Positions 45,457 to 57,795 are shown, numbered from the stretch's first letter. The stretch is 64,000 bases of DNA from Cheiracanthium punctorium (GCA_038373885.1 JAWZYV010016048.1:558001-622000); one strand, 5' to 3'. Numbers and translations are program-made. The notes: generated by a model not told the origin, from the sequence alone.

Positions 45457-45462
<6 letters not shown>
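44890..45462 (+). repeat. right pseudo-LTR (uninterrupted, holds the empty site)
   Basis: Direct copy of 36,873-37,379 plus 40,947-41,010. TA at 45,395-45,396 is the unoccupied target of the nested transposon. It ends at TTGTTAGTTAT, where an AT/GT microsatellite begins. Confidence 0.95.
45185..45254 (+). ncRNA. nested hairpin of the right pseudo-LTR
   Basis: Same three stems as at 37,168-37,237. The only change is C to T at 45,247 in the outer stem, which turns a G-C pair into G-U and keeps the fold. Confidence 0.45.

Positions 45463-45527
<65 letters not shown>
45461..45527. repeat. (AT)n(GT)n compound microsatellite
   Basis: AT repeats (about 45,461-45,488) pass into GT repeats, at the right edge of the retroelement. 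The polypeptide readings over it are artefacts. Confidence 0.98.
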
Positions 45528-45529
<2 letters not shown>

Positions 45530-45531
<2 letters not shown>

Positions 45532-46460
45532 TTTATTTGCCTATATCTATATACATTAATTTCTTGAATATTACTTTTAACAAGGTTTCATTAATTTTAA
45601 AAATGAAATATACTAACAAAATAAAATCCGCATGCAACATTTAGAGCACTGGCATACATCCAATATGTAGGCCAGTCATTAAGTAAGATCCAAAAGCAAT
45701 ATAAAAGAAATATGTAATCTATAAAATTTTGGACACAGAATCTATTATATTATAGCTTTTGAATAACATAAAGATGTTATTTCTAGTGCAGAAGGATACT
45801 CAGAAGCAGAAGTATTTCGTTGTCACAGGGAAGAATGAAGTGACATCATGATGGGTTATGCTTAGAGGCACAATCACTGAGACTTCCTATCCAAAGATAT
45901 AATCGCATGTTGTGCGGCAGAAGAATTTTTCACACACTGAATTAGAGAATAAGCTTCAACTCAGAATCTTCGTGTAGCAATAAAAATACAGACGTTTGGA
46001 GATATTCTTCAAGATAAAAATGTGTGCTACTTATGGCATATTATTGGTTCACAATTTTAACATAGAATAATAGTTTATCTTTGTGTTATACTTCATTTTT
46101 CTATAAATAAATCCATTTTATGTGAAGAAAAATGTTTCTTGTATCATTTATGTAAAAATGTGTGTGAGTATATATTTCATAGATTTTTAAGACTGTGGCA
46201 GTTGAATTTAATGGGATAAATGTGTCCCTAATGCTGTCCATTTTTGATTTAATTATTTAGTCCTGCTTGACATACATTTTTAAATTTAAATAATCACATT
46301 GCCTAAAACTTTTTTTGCACATTTTATTATATTTTGAAGTCATTTAACTCATTTTACGTGAAAAATTTATGGGACTTATATTGTATAATAAAGGAATTAT
46401 CAGTTTCAAGATTTTATTCTGTGAATTGATGCAAAGATTATTTACACTTACTTCTGTTCT
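45530..46460. other. AT-rich sequence, nothing recognised
   Basis: No gene, repeat terminus or RNA is supported. Confidence 0.45.
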
Positions 46461-46466
46461 TATATA

Positions 46467-46964
46467 CCCAGTGTTTTAAAAGTCTCTTGAAATTTTCATG
46501 GAAAACTTTCTTCTCTTCAAAATGTGTAATACAGACAATAACATAACGATAAAAATAATGTATTTCCATAGTGTATTTGTAGTAATAATGATTATTTGGT
46601 TTTCCAGGTTATTGATGAAATGCATATGATGGAGAAGAGGTTGCGGTTCATGAAAACTGTTGGCACCGGCGGTCTCCTGACTTAGATATCCTTCACTTTT
46701 CGTGTGGGGGTGCATGAAGTCGAAAGTGTACGCAGTGAAGGTGCACACAGTTAAATAACTGATGCAGCAGCACAAATAACAACGCATATGCTTCCAGATG
46801 TTTCTTGTGACATCCAAGGAATGTGAAGTCTGCACTTAAAGGGTTACAGAGCGACCACATTGAAATGCACTGTTACGCCTTCTACTTCATATTTTTACAG
46901 ACAACTAGATTGATTAATGAAAGCACTTTTCAGGAAAATGTCAAGGGACTTTTGAAACATCCTG
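46467..46964. mobile_element. 498-bp mariner-type MITE
   Basis: The left end CCCAGTGTTTTAAAAGTCTC and the reverse complement of the right end (CAGGATGTTTCAAAAGTCCC) match over about 30 bases (through TTGA.ATTTTC). TA flanks both ends (46,465-46,466 and 46,965-46,966). The interior has a GC-richer patch; the minus strand there reads LDVTRNIWKHM, perhaps a last trace of a transposase C-terminus, but this is weak. Confidence 0.75.
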
Positions 46965-46969
46965 TATCC

Positions 46970-49900
46970 TTATTTATTCAATGATTAGACTTGAAGCAAT
47001 CAGTAAAAGAAGTGAAATAATTTGTTTGTTTCAGCTGAATGAATGATATTTGCAATCAATGCTACTTCAAGTGTGAAACATATGGTGCATAAAATCACCG
47101 TATTTAATAAATTCCACGATAACTATCAAATGTTTTAGTCCCGTCATTATTCCTTTTTGTATAAAGACGTTCAAACATACATTTTGAAAAACACAAAAAA
47201 TTATTTTACATAATGATATTTTCTCTTCTCATGCTAAAGAGAAAAAAAATTACAGAAAAATCAGTAAATTATAGGTTCTAAAAAACACTCCAAAAATTAA
47301 GTCAAGAATATTTAGAGGGAAATATGTTTGCTTTTCTAAAAATTCAATATACACAGCTTCAGAAATTTAGGTTTAAAAACGTATAAATCATAGCTCATAA
47401 ACTGCAGAACGTAAAATCTCGAACCACGTAAAATCTTGCTTTACAAATAAAGTACCATTCAACCACCGTTCAAAAAATTTCTGAGGTTTCATTAAGGACG
47501 TACTTATATTTGTATTCATGATTTTTTTAAGTGTTGAAACTGAAAGATTTGAATAAAAATCAAGAGTAGTTATGCGTCAAAGAGTACCCTTTTGAAAATC
47601 AATTTATTAAAAAATGTTATTTTTGGAATAGTCTGAATTGTAATTAAATGAGTGCAATCTTAATGCATGATAAATCACAGTTCCTTATTAGAAAGTGAAT
47701 TCAGAATTAAATAACATGTCATTAATTAATAATTTGTCCTTTTCAGGAAATGTCTGAGGCTGATTTTTTTCCCGATATATGCATAAGTCCATGTATTTTT
47801 ATCTTAAAACTCAGGTAAAACCCTGGAAATATTTGGTATTTATTTTAATAAGCTTTGTAGGTTTTATTTATTTAATATATAATATACATCGATAAAAATA
47901 CAATATTTTCAATGAATTTTTCCAACAGTTCTTTTTAAAGAATGGAAACTAATGTTTCACTAGGTACATTCTCCACAGCTCACACTATTTTTCTTTTTAA
48001 TGTGACTTCTTTCAAATTTATTTTATAAATGCAGATAATGTATAGATATTGGTTTCATTTAGGTATTGTTTCAGTTACTTAGTTATGTGATAGGATAACA
48101 AGAGAATAATTCAACTAATCTGGAATCGTAAATATGAATGCAAATTTTATGTGAATATTTCTGTAATTTTCAAAATTTGACATTTTTTAATGTTATCATT
48201 CATATGAAGATTCTTTCACGAAATTACTTTTTTAGTTTCTAAGTATTTCAAAATATGTCTCTCTTTATACTCAGTACCGAATTTAACATGAGTACTTTAA
48301 TGATATCTCGTTAAGAACATTAAAACTTGAGTTTTACTTTAGTAAATACGTAGCATTTTCCAAAAATTAAATATTATGTTTCAAAATGATGCGTATGAGA
48401 AAGAATTTGCACGGAAGTTTATTTTAAACAGGTAAGTTTTAAAAGTAATTAAGGCAGTATCATTCAGTCTATTCACTTCATCTTTCTTTACTTTCCCTTT
48501 ACAATTTTTATTTCCCTTTTAAAACAATAACTATCCCAACTCGTTCTATTGCATTTCGTTCACTGTGGTATTCCAATATTTGGAAAACAATCGTGTAGCA
48601 TATGTAAGGGTTATTTCATGATATTTTTTCATCAAATTTCTTAAAAGATTATTCACAAAGCGTATAATTCTGATTTTCTAAAGTCGTAACTAAAAAAATA
48701 TATGTCAAATATCAAAGTACAGAAAAGTAGTCTTAAAATTTGATTTTTTATATATGCCAAATAAGCCTTAGCTTTCTTTCCTCATAGAAACCATAAGGGA
48801 ACTGAAAGACAACTTCAGTTGCATTTTAGATGCTCTAGTCGCTTGACAGTTTCTAAAATTCATTTTCACTCATTTCTGTAAAATTTCCAAAATTCGCTGA
48901 AACAGTGTCGTCGAACAGGCTTTGTGGAATAACCACAAAAATATGTACTTTTATGCAGATGTTTGTTCTTTATTTATATTAGTTAATAGATAGTTAATGA
49001 GCTTTATTTTTATGCAATAAAGTATGATTTTTTTGTATGAACTGTAATCGCTATCTTCTTATTTTATATATCATACGAGATTAAATTTAACAGAACGACA
49101 GTTTAAAATTGCACCATTTAAAAACTTATTAAAAAGTTATATACAGTTTGATATATAATGTAATGTGTTCAGCTTTTTTTTCTATTGAAAGCACTATATT
49201 ATTCAGCTATATATTTTACCAACATTAAAACTATAGTAAACTAATTGAAACTTTTGTATTTAATCTGTAATGCTCATTATGTGTTAGGAATTCAATTTAT
49301 CTTCTTTAACGACAAGTTTTTCAAACTACACATGGAATATAAACTATATTTAGAACATGTACTAGTTAAAGTACCTTCCTTTCACGGTTCATGCATAAAA
49401 TATTAAATTTGGAACAACTATTAAAGATAATTTGTGATAAGTCAAACTTCACTTACAAAGAGTTTTCTGGATCTACTTTAATAAACTTCAAAAGGTTTAA
49501 TTCATTAAATGGAATTCTGGTGTGCAGCTGTAATGAAATTTCATTCAAAATATCACCTTTAACGTGAAGATTGGGCTTAATTAATTAGATTGTTTTCTCT
49601 CAGGAAATTTTCAAAACTGGCTTACATTATAATTACTTGGAAGCGGTAGACTTTCTCCGTTACGACGCATTTCATCTAATTCGAATATATTTTCCTGAAT
49701 AATGTACAGGAATTTTAGTTCTAGTAGCTTTAAAGGGTAGTTACTGAATTCGGACTAATGCAAAATGTTCATAATATAATTTTACGTACAAGGATATAGA
49801 GTAAAATAAAATACTTTTAACCTGTGAGAATTATATTAAATATTGTCCATTTAAAATCGGTAGTTAGTTTGCTTACATTAATTTACACATATTATTTATA

Positions 49901-51990
49901 TTTATATATATACTACATGGCTGCCTAAATCGAGTAAATTCAAGCGAGTGACTATTTTTTAAATAATAAATTTTAAATTTTGTATAAAACTGGCAGTGCA
50001 TCTAGTAGTTTCCTAAACAAGATTCTTGTATACAAAACATTGACCATACGATAAAATTTTACATTTTCTGCCACTTTCATACATAAGATAGCTCTTTAAG
50101 AGTATGAATAATGTATATTGTTAAATAATTTTATGTAATATGAACGATCCATTCCAGCTTTCGCTGTGAATTGCATACCCGTATGAAATAAATGAAGAGT
50201 TGTAATATTGGCACAACATGCTATAAACTATCCCAATAGAAGAGATTTAGAAGGTATTCTACAATTATTAGTTACTTTTGCAACTTGATGAATGGGATAC
50301 CTACTCAAAAGAAAACTCAAAATAAAGCTGGGTCCATTAAAATGGCTCAAAAAATACATTTACATTATCACTCATATTTCATACTTTATTATTTAAATAA
50401 AGCAGAAAGAATTGTTTCATCTTTAATTGTAGAAAATTACAGGTATTTTAGCTAATGATGAATGGAAAGAATGTTGTTTAAACAAAATGTCACTCAGTGC
50501 TATGTGTCTTGCCGACAGTAATTACCACGTAATGTGACCCTTTGGAAAAATAATAGATAGCTAAAATGTATAAAACTCTCTTCGTGTAATTGATGATCTT
50601 AGATTTCCTTTTATCTGGAAATTACTTTCATTTTTAGCTGTTAATGTTATTTCAGATGAATTTGCAGCTGTTGAAGAATATTATAAAGAGGTGAGGGTTT
50701 AAATTAATTTTTCTGATTTTTTATAAAAAGTGTATTAACAATCAACTGAGAATATGTGCATCTGAACAAGTTTTACAGATCCTGTATTAAAAAAGCATTC
50801 CACTAGAAAAGTAAAAAATTCAAAAATCATTTGTTACTTTATTAATAGTTTTTTAAACACTGTTAATCAAGAAGCGAAATTTAAAAAAAGATTGAGAAAT
50901 GTTTCTTTGAAACAGGATTGTACTTACTAAAATTGTTAGTTTTCAAGGAAAATCATTTCGCATTGAAACTTTAAAATTATTGTTCAAACGCTACCTCTGG
51001 GGGTGCCGATTGCAGGTGGTTGGTCTCTTATCTGGAATTGGTTCAAAATTAGGAACCAACAGGCAGAAGTCCAACTCCCGTGGGAGCAATTTCACCTCTT
51101 TCCATGGATAGTGTGATCGTCCAACCCCGGACACGAGAACAACAACAACTGTAAAATGATAGTGACTTTGAAATCTCTTTCCAGGTATGTTTAGAGACCG
51201 GATTTTCCTGATCAAAAGCAAATAACTTGGTGTTGGTTCCCAATAGAAAACAAAATTTACGAAATAGTGTCTAAGTTATTTTGCTATAAAGTTTTTATCG
51301 CACCATTTCTGCCCGAGACTAAAATTGCTACTTTAGACACTATTATCTTTCGAGAAATCGACCACTACTACTTATTTGATAAAACTGAACCTTGTTTAAA
51401 CTTTTTATATTCTGATTTTAAAGCATTTATTCTTTTTGTGTCACGATTGAAAAAAACATTTTGTTGAGTAGGAAAAAAATTTAAAAGTCCTCTTGTTATG
51501 AATGACTTAGAGATTTTGAGAATTTGAAAACTTTACAAAATAAGGCCTTACACTAAATAATTCCAATTTGTAGAATAATAGAAATGGTTATAAACTTCTA
51601 TTTAGGTTTTATTATTAAACGAATATAATTTTTCTAATCACATATGGCTGCAAGATTCATTTATTAGAGTATAGTTAAAGATAGTGGGAGGAATCATTTC
51701 GAATAAATGATTTTCTTTGAGTTTCATGCTTTCCGGCCATCACAATGCAATTGCATTCAAAATGGCGAAACTTTGGCAAAGATCTACCACCTTATAATTA
51801 GCCTAAATTACTTGTTATATATTATAAACGCATTTATATAAAATATGTGAAAGTAATGTTGCAATGTGAATTAATATTGGACTCATCATAAGAACGGTAC
51901 ACTAGTCATCAATATTAAATTATAATGATAGAAATAAAACGTAAGTGATATTTATTGAAAAATAATTAATAAAAATTTGTATGAAAGCAT
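46970..51990. other. AT-rich sequence; GC-richer patch at 50,990-51,245
   Basis: From 46,970 to 50,990 I see nothing. The patch near 51.0-51.2 kb (AGGAACCAACAGGCAGAAGT, GTCCAACCCCGGACACGAG) contrasts with its surroundings and carries a repeated AGGAACC/GGTTCC string, but no family is recognised. Confidence 0.4.
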
Positions 51991-51997
51991 TAGTTAA

Positions 51998-52106
51998 CCC
52001 TAGTAGCACAAATAGTTCAAAAAACGTTAAAATTACGTTGGAAACACGTTTTTTGACGTTAAAAAACGTGTTTTAAACGTCTTTTCGACTAATTGTGCTA
52101 CTAGGG
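51998..52106. mobile_element. 109-bp palindromic MITE, copy 1
   Basis: It begins CCCTAGTAGCACAAATAGTT and ends with the inverted copy (AACTAATTGTGCTACTAGGG, with small changes). The interior repeats ACGTT/AACGT motifs. The flanks show no clear target duplication. Confidence 0.9.
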
Positions 52107-52239
52107 GATATAAATAACAGTGTTTGGCAGTTGATTATTCTCAAAGAATTTAAATTACAATGAAATTTATGTAAATTAGAGAACAAATAAAAACTTACAC
52201 CATCTATTCTGGGCTTTTTTTTTTTTGTATGGTATAGGG

Positions 52240-52690
52240 TCACCTCAGAGAGATATGCATACCTCCAAGATGGATTTCATAGACAGTACCTAAGTGTCGA
52301 TCAAATCCAGTGGAAATTCAAACCACTCTTCTAAAAGTGCACGTTTCGGTGGTCAATGGGGAAATTCAGAGAGCTTTAATTCTGTGGTCTAAGGCAACTG
52401 GAACATGCTTCATGTGGTTCATGTCGAATAAGTATTTTGGCCGATTCATTTGAGTGATATTTTCTGTTTTAAAGTATTCTGACACCATACATGCTTGATG
52501 TTGCAGAGCATCGCCATCCATTAATAAAAACATGGACCAACAACACCTTAAACAGGCTAAATTGGGGTTCCTGAACCTCGTAAATCTATCTCCCAGCCAT
52601 TACAGAATCACCTAGAAAGATATACAGTTCGGTGTGGCTATTTGTCACCAAACCATTAAACTGCGGTCGCTGAAATAGGATATTTCACGG
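52240..52690 (-). pseudogene. Tc1-like transposase, decayed C-terminal part
   Basis: The minus strand reads MDGDALQHQACMVSEYFKTE, matching MDDNAPCHR-x-x-x-V-x-EYL, then ENITQMNRPKYLFDMNHMKH, matching the I-x-x-M-x-WPA-SPDLNPIEH block, and VALDHRIKAL, matching WDALGRRI-x-x. Stops and frame changes follow. The second catalytic Asp position is covered (MDGD), but the DLNP block is lost. The family order is clear even though the identity is low. It probably belonged with the N-terminal part at 53,985-54,430. Confidence 0.6.
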
Positions 52691-52699
52691 ATTGTGAAA

Positions 52700-53865
52700 A
52701 GAAAATTGCGTACTCCTTTCTCCTTCTAGATCAAATACGTGTAGAATCAGCGTTGAGACTATATCTTTACTCGTTACTAAATAATAAAAAAATACAAGTA
52801 AAAGGACTGTTAATTATACTGTACTTTTACCATTTTTCTTCTTTAAGGTAAAACTACCGAAATTCTACAATATTTGAAATTACAGCATATCCTTGAAATT
52901 ACAGCATATGTGCGGCTTCTATTTTAAATAAGAATTATACCGTAAAATAACGGGTTTTTTGTTAATGTGCAGAACATATGCCGTTTGTTTACGCCTATGT
53001 TCCTATGAGCATATGCAGTATGTGAAATGTATAAGAGAGTAGCTTTTCAGGATTTTGTTTCTAAGGAGGGGAGTTCGGCAGATAAAGTCGAAACTAAAAT
53101 ATTTTTCTGGATGAAATGGAACTCAGGAAAATTCGAATTTAATAAAGAATTTATTTTCATGAAGGGTATTTCAAATCACATTCATAAATGTTGGAATGGC
53201 ATAGTAATTTCTGTTTTTTTTTTTTTTTTTTTTTTAAATTTCAAATGGGGAACGAAAAATCAGTGACGGAATAATTTTCAGATATTTTTTCAGCATTTGT
53301 TTACGTGTTTTTCAGTGTTTGCCCGCATATTTTAAAAATTCGAAACCGATTGGTGAAGTTAGTTTAAGAGTAAATGTTAAACATACATTTGTGAAAATTG
53401 AAAGTAATTTCTTGCCAGTCCAATAATTTGACTGTATTAATAATAATTGGACAACACTTTGTCACGAATTTCAAATTGGAAATATCATAAAAAGCATTTC
53501 CCCCATCTAAGTCTCATTCTGAGACTAAAATAACCTTCACTTCAATTTTTAATCAACCGCGAGCAAGTCGAATAGCGTCTATTGGGGAAGAGCAGCAGTC
53601 GAGGATTCGAACCTAGAATTAAAAAAATAAGACATGTTAAAAGTAAAAATGTTATTACTCATCGCTGTTAGAGAATGTATTGCTACTTAAAATATTATAT
53701 ACTATGTTAGTTCGAAACGCCATTTACGGTATATTTTTACTTTCACGGTATATGCACTTGTTTACAGTATGCATACCATGTATGAAATGTACGTTATATA
53801 TACTGGTCCCACTGCTGCCAGTATATGCCGTTATTTCAGAATGCAATTTTTTTCAGTGCAGTTAA
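52700..53865. other. AT-rich spacer between transposase parts
   Basis: It holds a T-run at 53,214-53,236 and repeated GCATATG/CAGTATATGCC strings near 52,880-53,015 and 53,815-53,835, but no gene. It may be one or more insertions into the Tc1-like element. A lone B-box-like GGTTCGAATCC (minus strand, about 53,601-53,611) lies in a GC-richer patch with no A-box in range. Confidence 0.4.
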
Positions 53866-53873
53866 CAATTACT

Positions 53874-53981
53874 CCCTAGTAGCACAAGTAGTTCAAAAAA
53901 CATTCAAATTACGTTGGAAACACGTTTTTTGACGTTAAAAACGTGTTTTAAACGTCTTTTGGACTAATTGTGCTACTAGGG
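53874..53981. mobile_element. 108-bp palindromic MITE, copy 2
   Basis: Nearly identical to copy 1, starting CCCTAGTAGCACAAGTAG and ending TTGTGCTACTAGGG. ACT flanks both sides (53,871-53,873 and 53,982-53,984), a possible 3-bp target duplication. It abuts the transposase relic on its right. Confidence 0.92.
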
Positions 53982-53984
53982 ACT

Positions 53985-54430
53985 CGGTCCCAGTCTTCTT
54001 GGCTTAATTGAATACAACGACGGCACCAGTTTGAGCGAGCTCCTTTGGGAGCTGGAGTGAAAAAGACACAAACCATTCGTTTTCACGCATACAGTCGAAA
54101 TTCGTTAAAGCTTCGTGCAGAAGTACAGAGGCTAATTCGATTCCTATGGTAGCCTGAATAACTAAAACCAAATCTCTAGGACTCGCTTCGCAGTTTCATT
54201 GAGCCGGCAGTGACAGAAAAAGGTCTTCAGATGCAGTTGTTGCTCTAGGTCGCCCTTAATCAAGCTGTCTATCAACTGACCTAGTGCTCAAAAAGTAGCT
54301 CTAAACTTTTTATATGATGTTTTACGAGATATTCAAATCTTTGACGACCTCCATTTGTGTTTGAACTGACTCCAAGTCTCCAGTTTCTTGCCACTTTTGA
54401 CCCATAACAAATGAATACTGATCATTCTCA
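53985..54430 (-). pseudogene. Tc1-like transposase, decayed N-terminal part
   Basis: The minus strand reads KWQETGDLESVQTQMEVVKDL, then SVDRQLD-stop-GRPRATTASEDLFLSLPA, matching the GRPRATTxxEDRxL linker between the two HTH motifs. IQATIGIELASVLLHEALTN follows, then ENEWFVSFSLQL. All follow the N-terminal order of Tc1-like transposases. Several stops are present. The reading ends at the MITE at 53,981; its expected continuation lies 1.2 kb away at 52,690. Confidence 0.7.
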
Positions 54431-54434
54431 TAAA

Positions 54435-56115
54435 CCAATAAAAATTCCGTCATGTGCGTATTGCGCACCACATTGTCACTCACCATATTTACATATTTCT
54501 GGGACTAACGTATGCACGGAAGTGCAATTTTATGTTCAATAGTATTTAATAAAATAAATAAATGTAGGATTAACTTAGCAAGCATATGTTTTTTTCACTA
54601 TCCCTTTAATTTTGGTGACCAGCTCACAATAAACAATTATTCCCACTATGTTACCAATTACTGCTACAGCTGATAATTATTTAACAAATGATTATAAGAC
54701 ATGGGAAATTATGTTCAGATTTGTGCATACTTCCAAGAAATTACCGTTTGAATGCCTCGTACAATTGTAAATTGCGTCTCTACTAATTTGCTTCAATTAT
54801 TGAATGTCGAGATATCTTTTCCTTGAGAGAATATTACATGTCAACTTACGTAGTTGAATTTGTGCGAATTTCTTGTTTAAAGAAATTGTATGGTGGGATA
54901 CGTTTTACCAGATTTATACTCTGATTAATGGTTTATTCTAGTAAATCAGAGTTTAAAAGAAATCTCCTGTACATTATTAACATTTCGGAAAATAACCTTT
55001 ATAAATTCACCGTAATACATATATCAGCAGCTCCCGAAGTGAAACTTTTAATTATTATTAAACTGTTTTTATTATTATTAAACTGCTTTTATTATTATTA
55101 AACTGTTTTTATACTGCATGTACTAAAATGGTGTTTCGTTTTACACGTAACTATTCCTTTATTTTCCAATCACTCATATCGGTACTCCTTGGCGTAGTGT
55201 CAAAGTTCCAATATTTCGAAGGGGCAGATTTTCTAACAGCACGCGGGGTACGTTTTCCAACACGTGTGTAGTTTAAAAAACGTCCCCAGACTTCAATCCG
55301 TTAGTCTTATTGTATTATAAATGTTTTCATTGTGTAATAAATTCGGTCAAATAACCATGTATTCAACGGTTAATTCTTAAGTGTGTTGTTAGAGATTTGT
55401 GTTTAAAGGGGACAGTTTATACCAAATTTGGTCAAAACTCAATTTCCTTTTTTAAATATTAAATGAAAGTCTCTTAAATTATGAACATTTTGACACTTCA
55501 TTTTTGATCATACGCCATTAATATCACGAGGTATTATAAATTTTGTTAATACACTCAGTGCAATTTCAATGCCAAACAAATTCTTTAAATGGCTTTTTTC
55601 TTCAATTTCATGTTTTAAAAATGCTAAGGCTTTTTTAATGCTAAGGCTTTGTGAGATAAAGATTTAAAAGTTTTTGTTCTTTATTATATAACTGATAAAT
55701 CAGTGCATGGAATTAGGCTTCAGCTTTTTTTTCTTTTTTATTTTACAGAAGTCATATGAAGATATACTACTTTTTATTGGTTTACATTATATATAGCAGA
55801 AAAACTATTTTAGATGTAATATTAGATCTGTCTAAAAATCCATGCACAGTCTTGTGTAATGTGTGTTTGAAAATCTTAATTAAAAAATTGGACAAAAATA
55901 TTTATTTTTAAAACCGAAGTTGAGATTTAAAAAAAATCAACTTTCATTTTATTCTTTTAAATTTTATTTAGATGTGCAGTTTAAAAGGCTTTATCTTTTC
56001 AAAATGTGCTTTTAGTTAAACCCTGAAATACATTCAGTTCATCATTAATACCATATTTTTTTAAATGAAAAAAATATTGAAAGGATAAACTGTCCCCTTA
56101 ATTAAATCATAAAAC
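54435..56115. other. AT-rich sequence with a small tandem repeat
   Basis: No gene is recognised. Three units of TTATTATTATTAAACTGYTT occur at about 55,049-55,111. Confidence 0.5.
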
Positions 56116-56119
56116 AGAT

Positions 56120-56357
56120 GTTTGTGTGATTATGGCAACGCTATGCTAGGGCGATCTACCAATGATGTGGGGTGCCTTAGATAGGAAGACTTTCTAAGGG
56201 TTTCTAACTCGTATTCACTTTACAGCTGGAGAAAACCTATCAAAACTCCAGACCGTTAGATCGACAGCCACTCGATAGGACTCGAACCTGGGACCCTTCA
56301 CACTTCTGTCAGCTACCATTTTCAGTGACATAACCTCTGTGCCATGGTGAGACCAAA
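56120..56357 (-). repeat. tRNA-derived SINE, copy D (best pol III promoter)
   Basis: On the minus strand it starts GGTCTCACCATGGCACAGAG, has a perfect B-box GGTTCGAGTCC, and continues CGGTCTGGAGTTTTGATAGG, TTTTCTCCAGCTGTAAAGTG, CTTCCTATCTAAGGCACCCC and CGTTGCCATAATCACAC. The A-box region (TGGCACAGAGG) is tRNA-like. This is the clearest member of the family. Confidence 0.88.
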
Positions 56358-56455
56358 TCATAAAACAGAAGATCTAGAAAAGAAATAGACAGATCAAGTC
56401 GCGAACACTCCCAAAGTAATAAATCTCACTTTAGTAGCTTTCTGGGAAGGTTTCA

Positions 56456-56814
56456 GTATCAGAAAAGCATCCATGGACTTCAATATTCCCGTTTGACTCT
56501 GATAAATTAGTGCAAGAAATACTGATCATCAAACAATCCCCCACAACCAGTGCTATCATCATATATGATATCTCCGTCTGTGTCACGAGCGGAAACACCT
56601 TCACTTCAAACCTGTTCTGCCTATCGAATCGGAATGACCTGTCTCAGAATTGCTCAAGTCTAAGGACACTGCCAGAAGTGCCACCGTTTGCAATACCTCC
56701 TCCAAACATGCTGCCAATAGAATACAATAACAATCGCGAGTTTACAATAAAAAAAAACGCAAGCTTCATTGGTAGTGGTGTTTGGAATAGTTGCCCCTGT
56801 ACATTTTTAGAAGG
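56456..56814 (+). CDS. candidate isolated exon, unknown product
   Basis: A frame stays open from after TTTCAG (acceptor-like, ending near 56,453) to GAAGG|GTAAGT near 56,814, a strong donor consensus whose TAA is the first stop. The composition is less AT-rich than its surroundings. The reading includes SCVTSGNTF-like and VPPFAIPPPNMLPIEYN stretches, with no domain I recognise. It is either a host exon or chance; I cannot tell which. No partner exon is seen. Confidence 0.2.
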
Positions 56815-56819
56815 GTAAG

Positions 56820-57795
56820 TTGGCCTTTTAAGACATGTTGAGTTGGAAAATGTGCCCAGTATGTGAAACATCCTAAGATCAGAATTAAAAATTTGCTGCC
56901 GAAAACTATATTTACATTTCCGAAAAATATATTTGCTATTTTTTAAAGTAAGGTATAGAAAATACAATGATATACTGTTTACTTCGAAGTAGGTAAAAAG
57001 GAAAAATAAAAGAACTAAATTTTAAAAAAAGTTGGAGAACATACCCCGGTCTACCCTACTTATATTTTAACGCGTGTTATGTAGAAAGAAATGTATAGCA
57101 ATTGATAATTAAATCGCAACTCTGAAAATGTTGGCCATATTTTGATACAAAAATAGAGAGGGTAGTGATTTTCCTCAGCATTTTGTCTTTTCCTTTTTCT
57201 TAGAAGTAATTAAAATTATAAAGTAAAGAAACACAATTGTAGTATTGAAGCTTTGCTCCTCTTAGTTTAAACGCTTTACGATTTTAAGAAGTAGCAGATA
57301 TTCTCCGAAATAATTTTTTGAATCAATACCGTTTCCCAGTAAATAACTTGATATAAGGTTTTCTCGTTTATCATAAAATAATGATGCATTTTTAGTTTAG
57401 CATACTATTTAGGAAAAATTTATTTACTAGATGCATCTTTTTGGACCAGATATATGAATTTAAACTATTGACTTTAAAAGTATCTTATAATTTTTTTTTA
57501 CCCGATTAAAAAAAATCTACTTGGAAGTACCATCTTCCAGCTGCTTAGGAACAAACTATTAAGTAACATTGTTCACGATGCGTACACATTCCCTCTGATG
57601 AGCTTTGTAGTCAAACCTATGCATATTACGGGGATTTCAGGAATGCTGTAAATTCTTTATTAATTAGGTCATTTAATTTTTTGCTTTTAGCGGTGAGACC
57701 AAAATTTAGAGGTGAGAGAACAGGTCATTTTTATCTTTTCGAACTTATATTTTAAATGTTATCAAGTTGCTCTTTTCTTAACGAAGAACCTAATT
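56820..57795. other. AT-rich sequence, nothing recognised
   Basis: No gene or repeat terminus is supported. Confidence 0.45.

Larger units (their letters stand above)
36873..45462 (+). mobile_element. Naiad-type Penelope-like retroelement, near complete
   Basis: Parts in order: left pseudo-LTR (interrupted), leader, one long frame encoding a zinc-binding and GIY-YIG region followed by a reverse transcriptase, a 3' UTR with a G-rich block and an A-run, and a right pseudo-LTR in direct orientation. Without the nested transposon the element is about 5.0 kb. An N-terminal GIY-YIG before RT is the permuted order described for the Naiad/Chlamys side of the Penelope-like elements; classical Penelope has it at the C-terminus. 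Microsatellite flanks on both sides suggest insertion into (TA)n. The pseudo-LTRs differ at three positions that I found, so the copy is young. Confidence 0.85.

Noticed and set aside
46476..46835. 119-codon minus-strand frame as a membrane protein
   Set aside because: It lies wholly inside a 498-bp MITE with TIRs and TA flanks; its hydrophobic stretches follow the A/T composition.
50991..51243. Overlapping minus-strand frames in the GC-richer patch
   Set aside because: Two frames overlap without motifs, and the AGGAACC/GGTTCC repetition suggests an old repeat rather than a gene.
53601..53611. tRNA gene on the minus strand
   Set aside because: The B-box GGTTCGAATCC is perfect, but no A-box or cloverleaf can be made from the sequence upstream on that strand.
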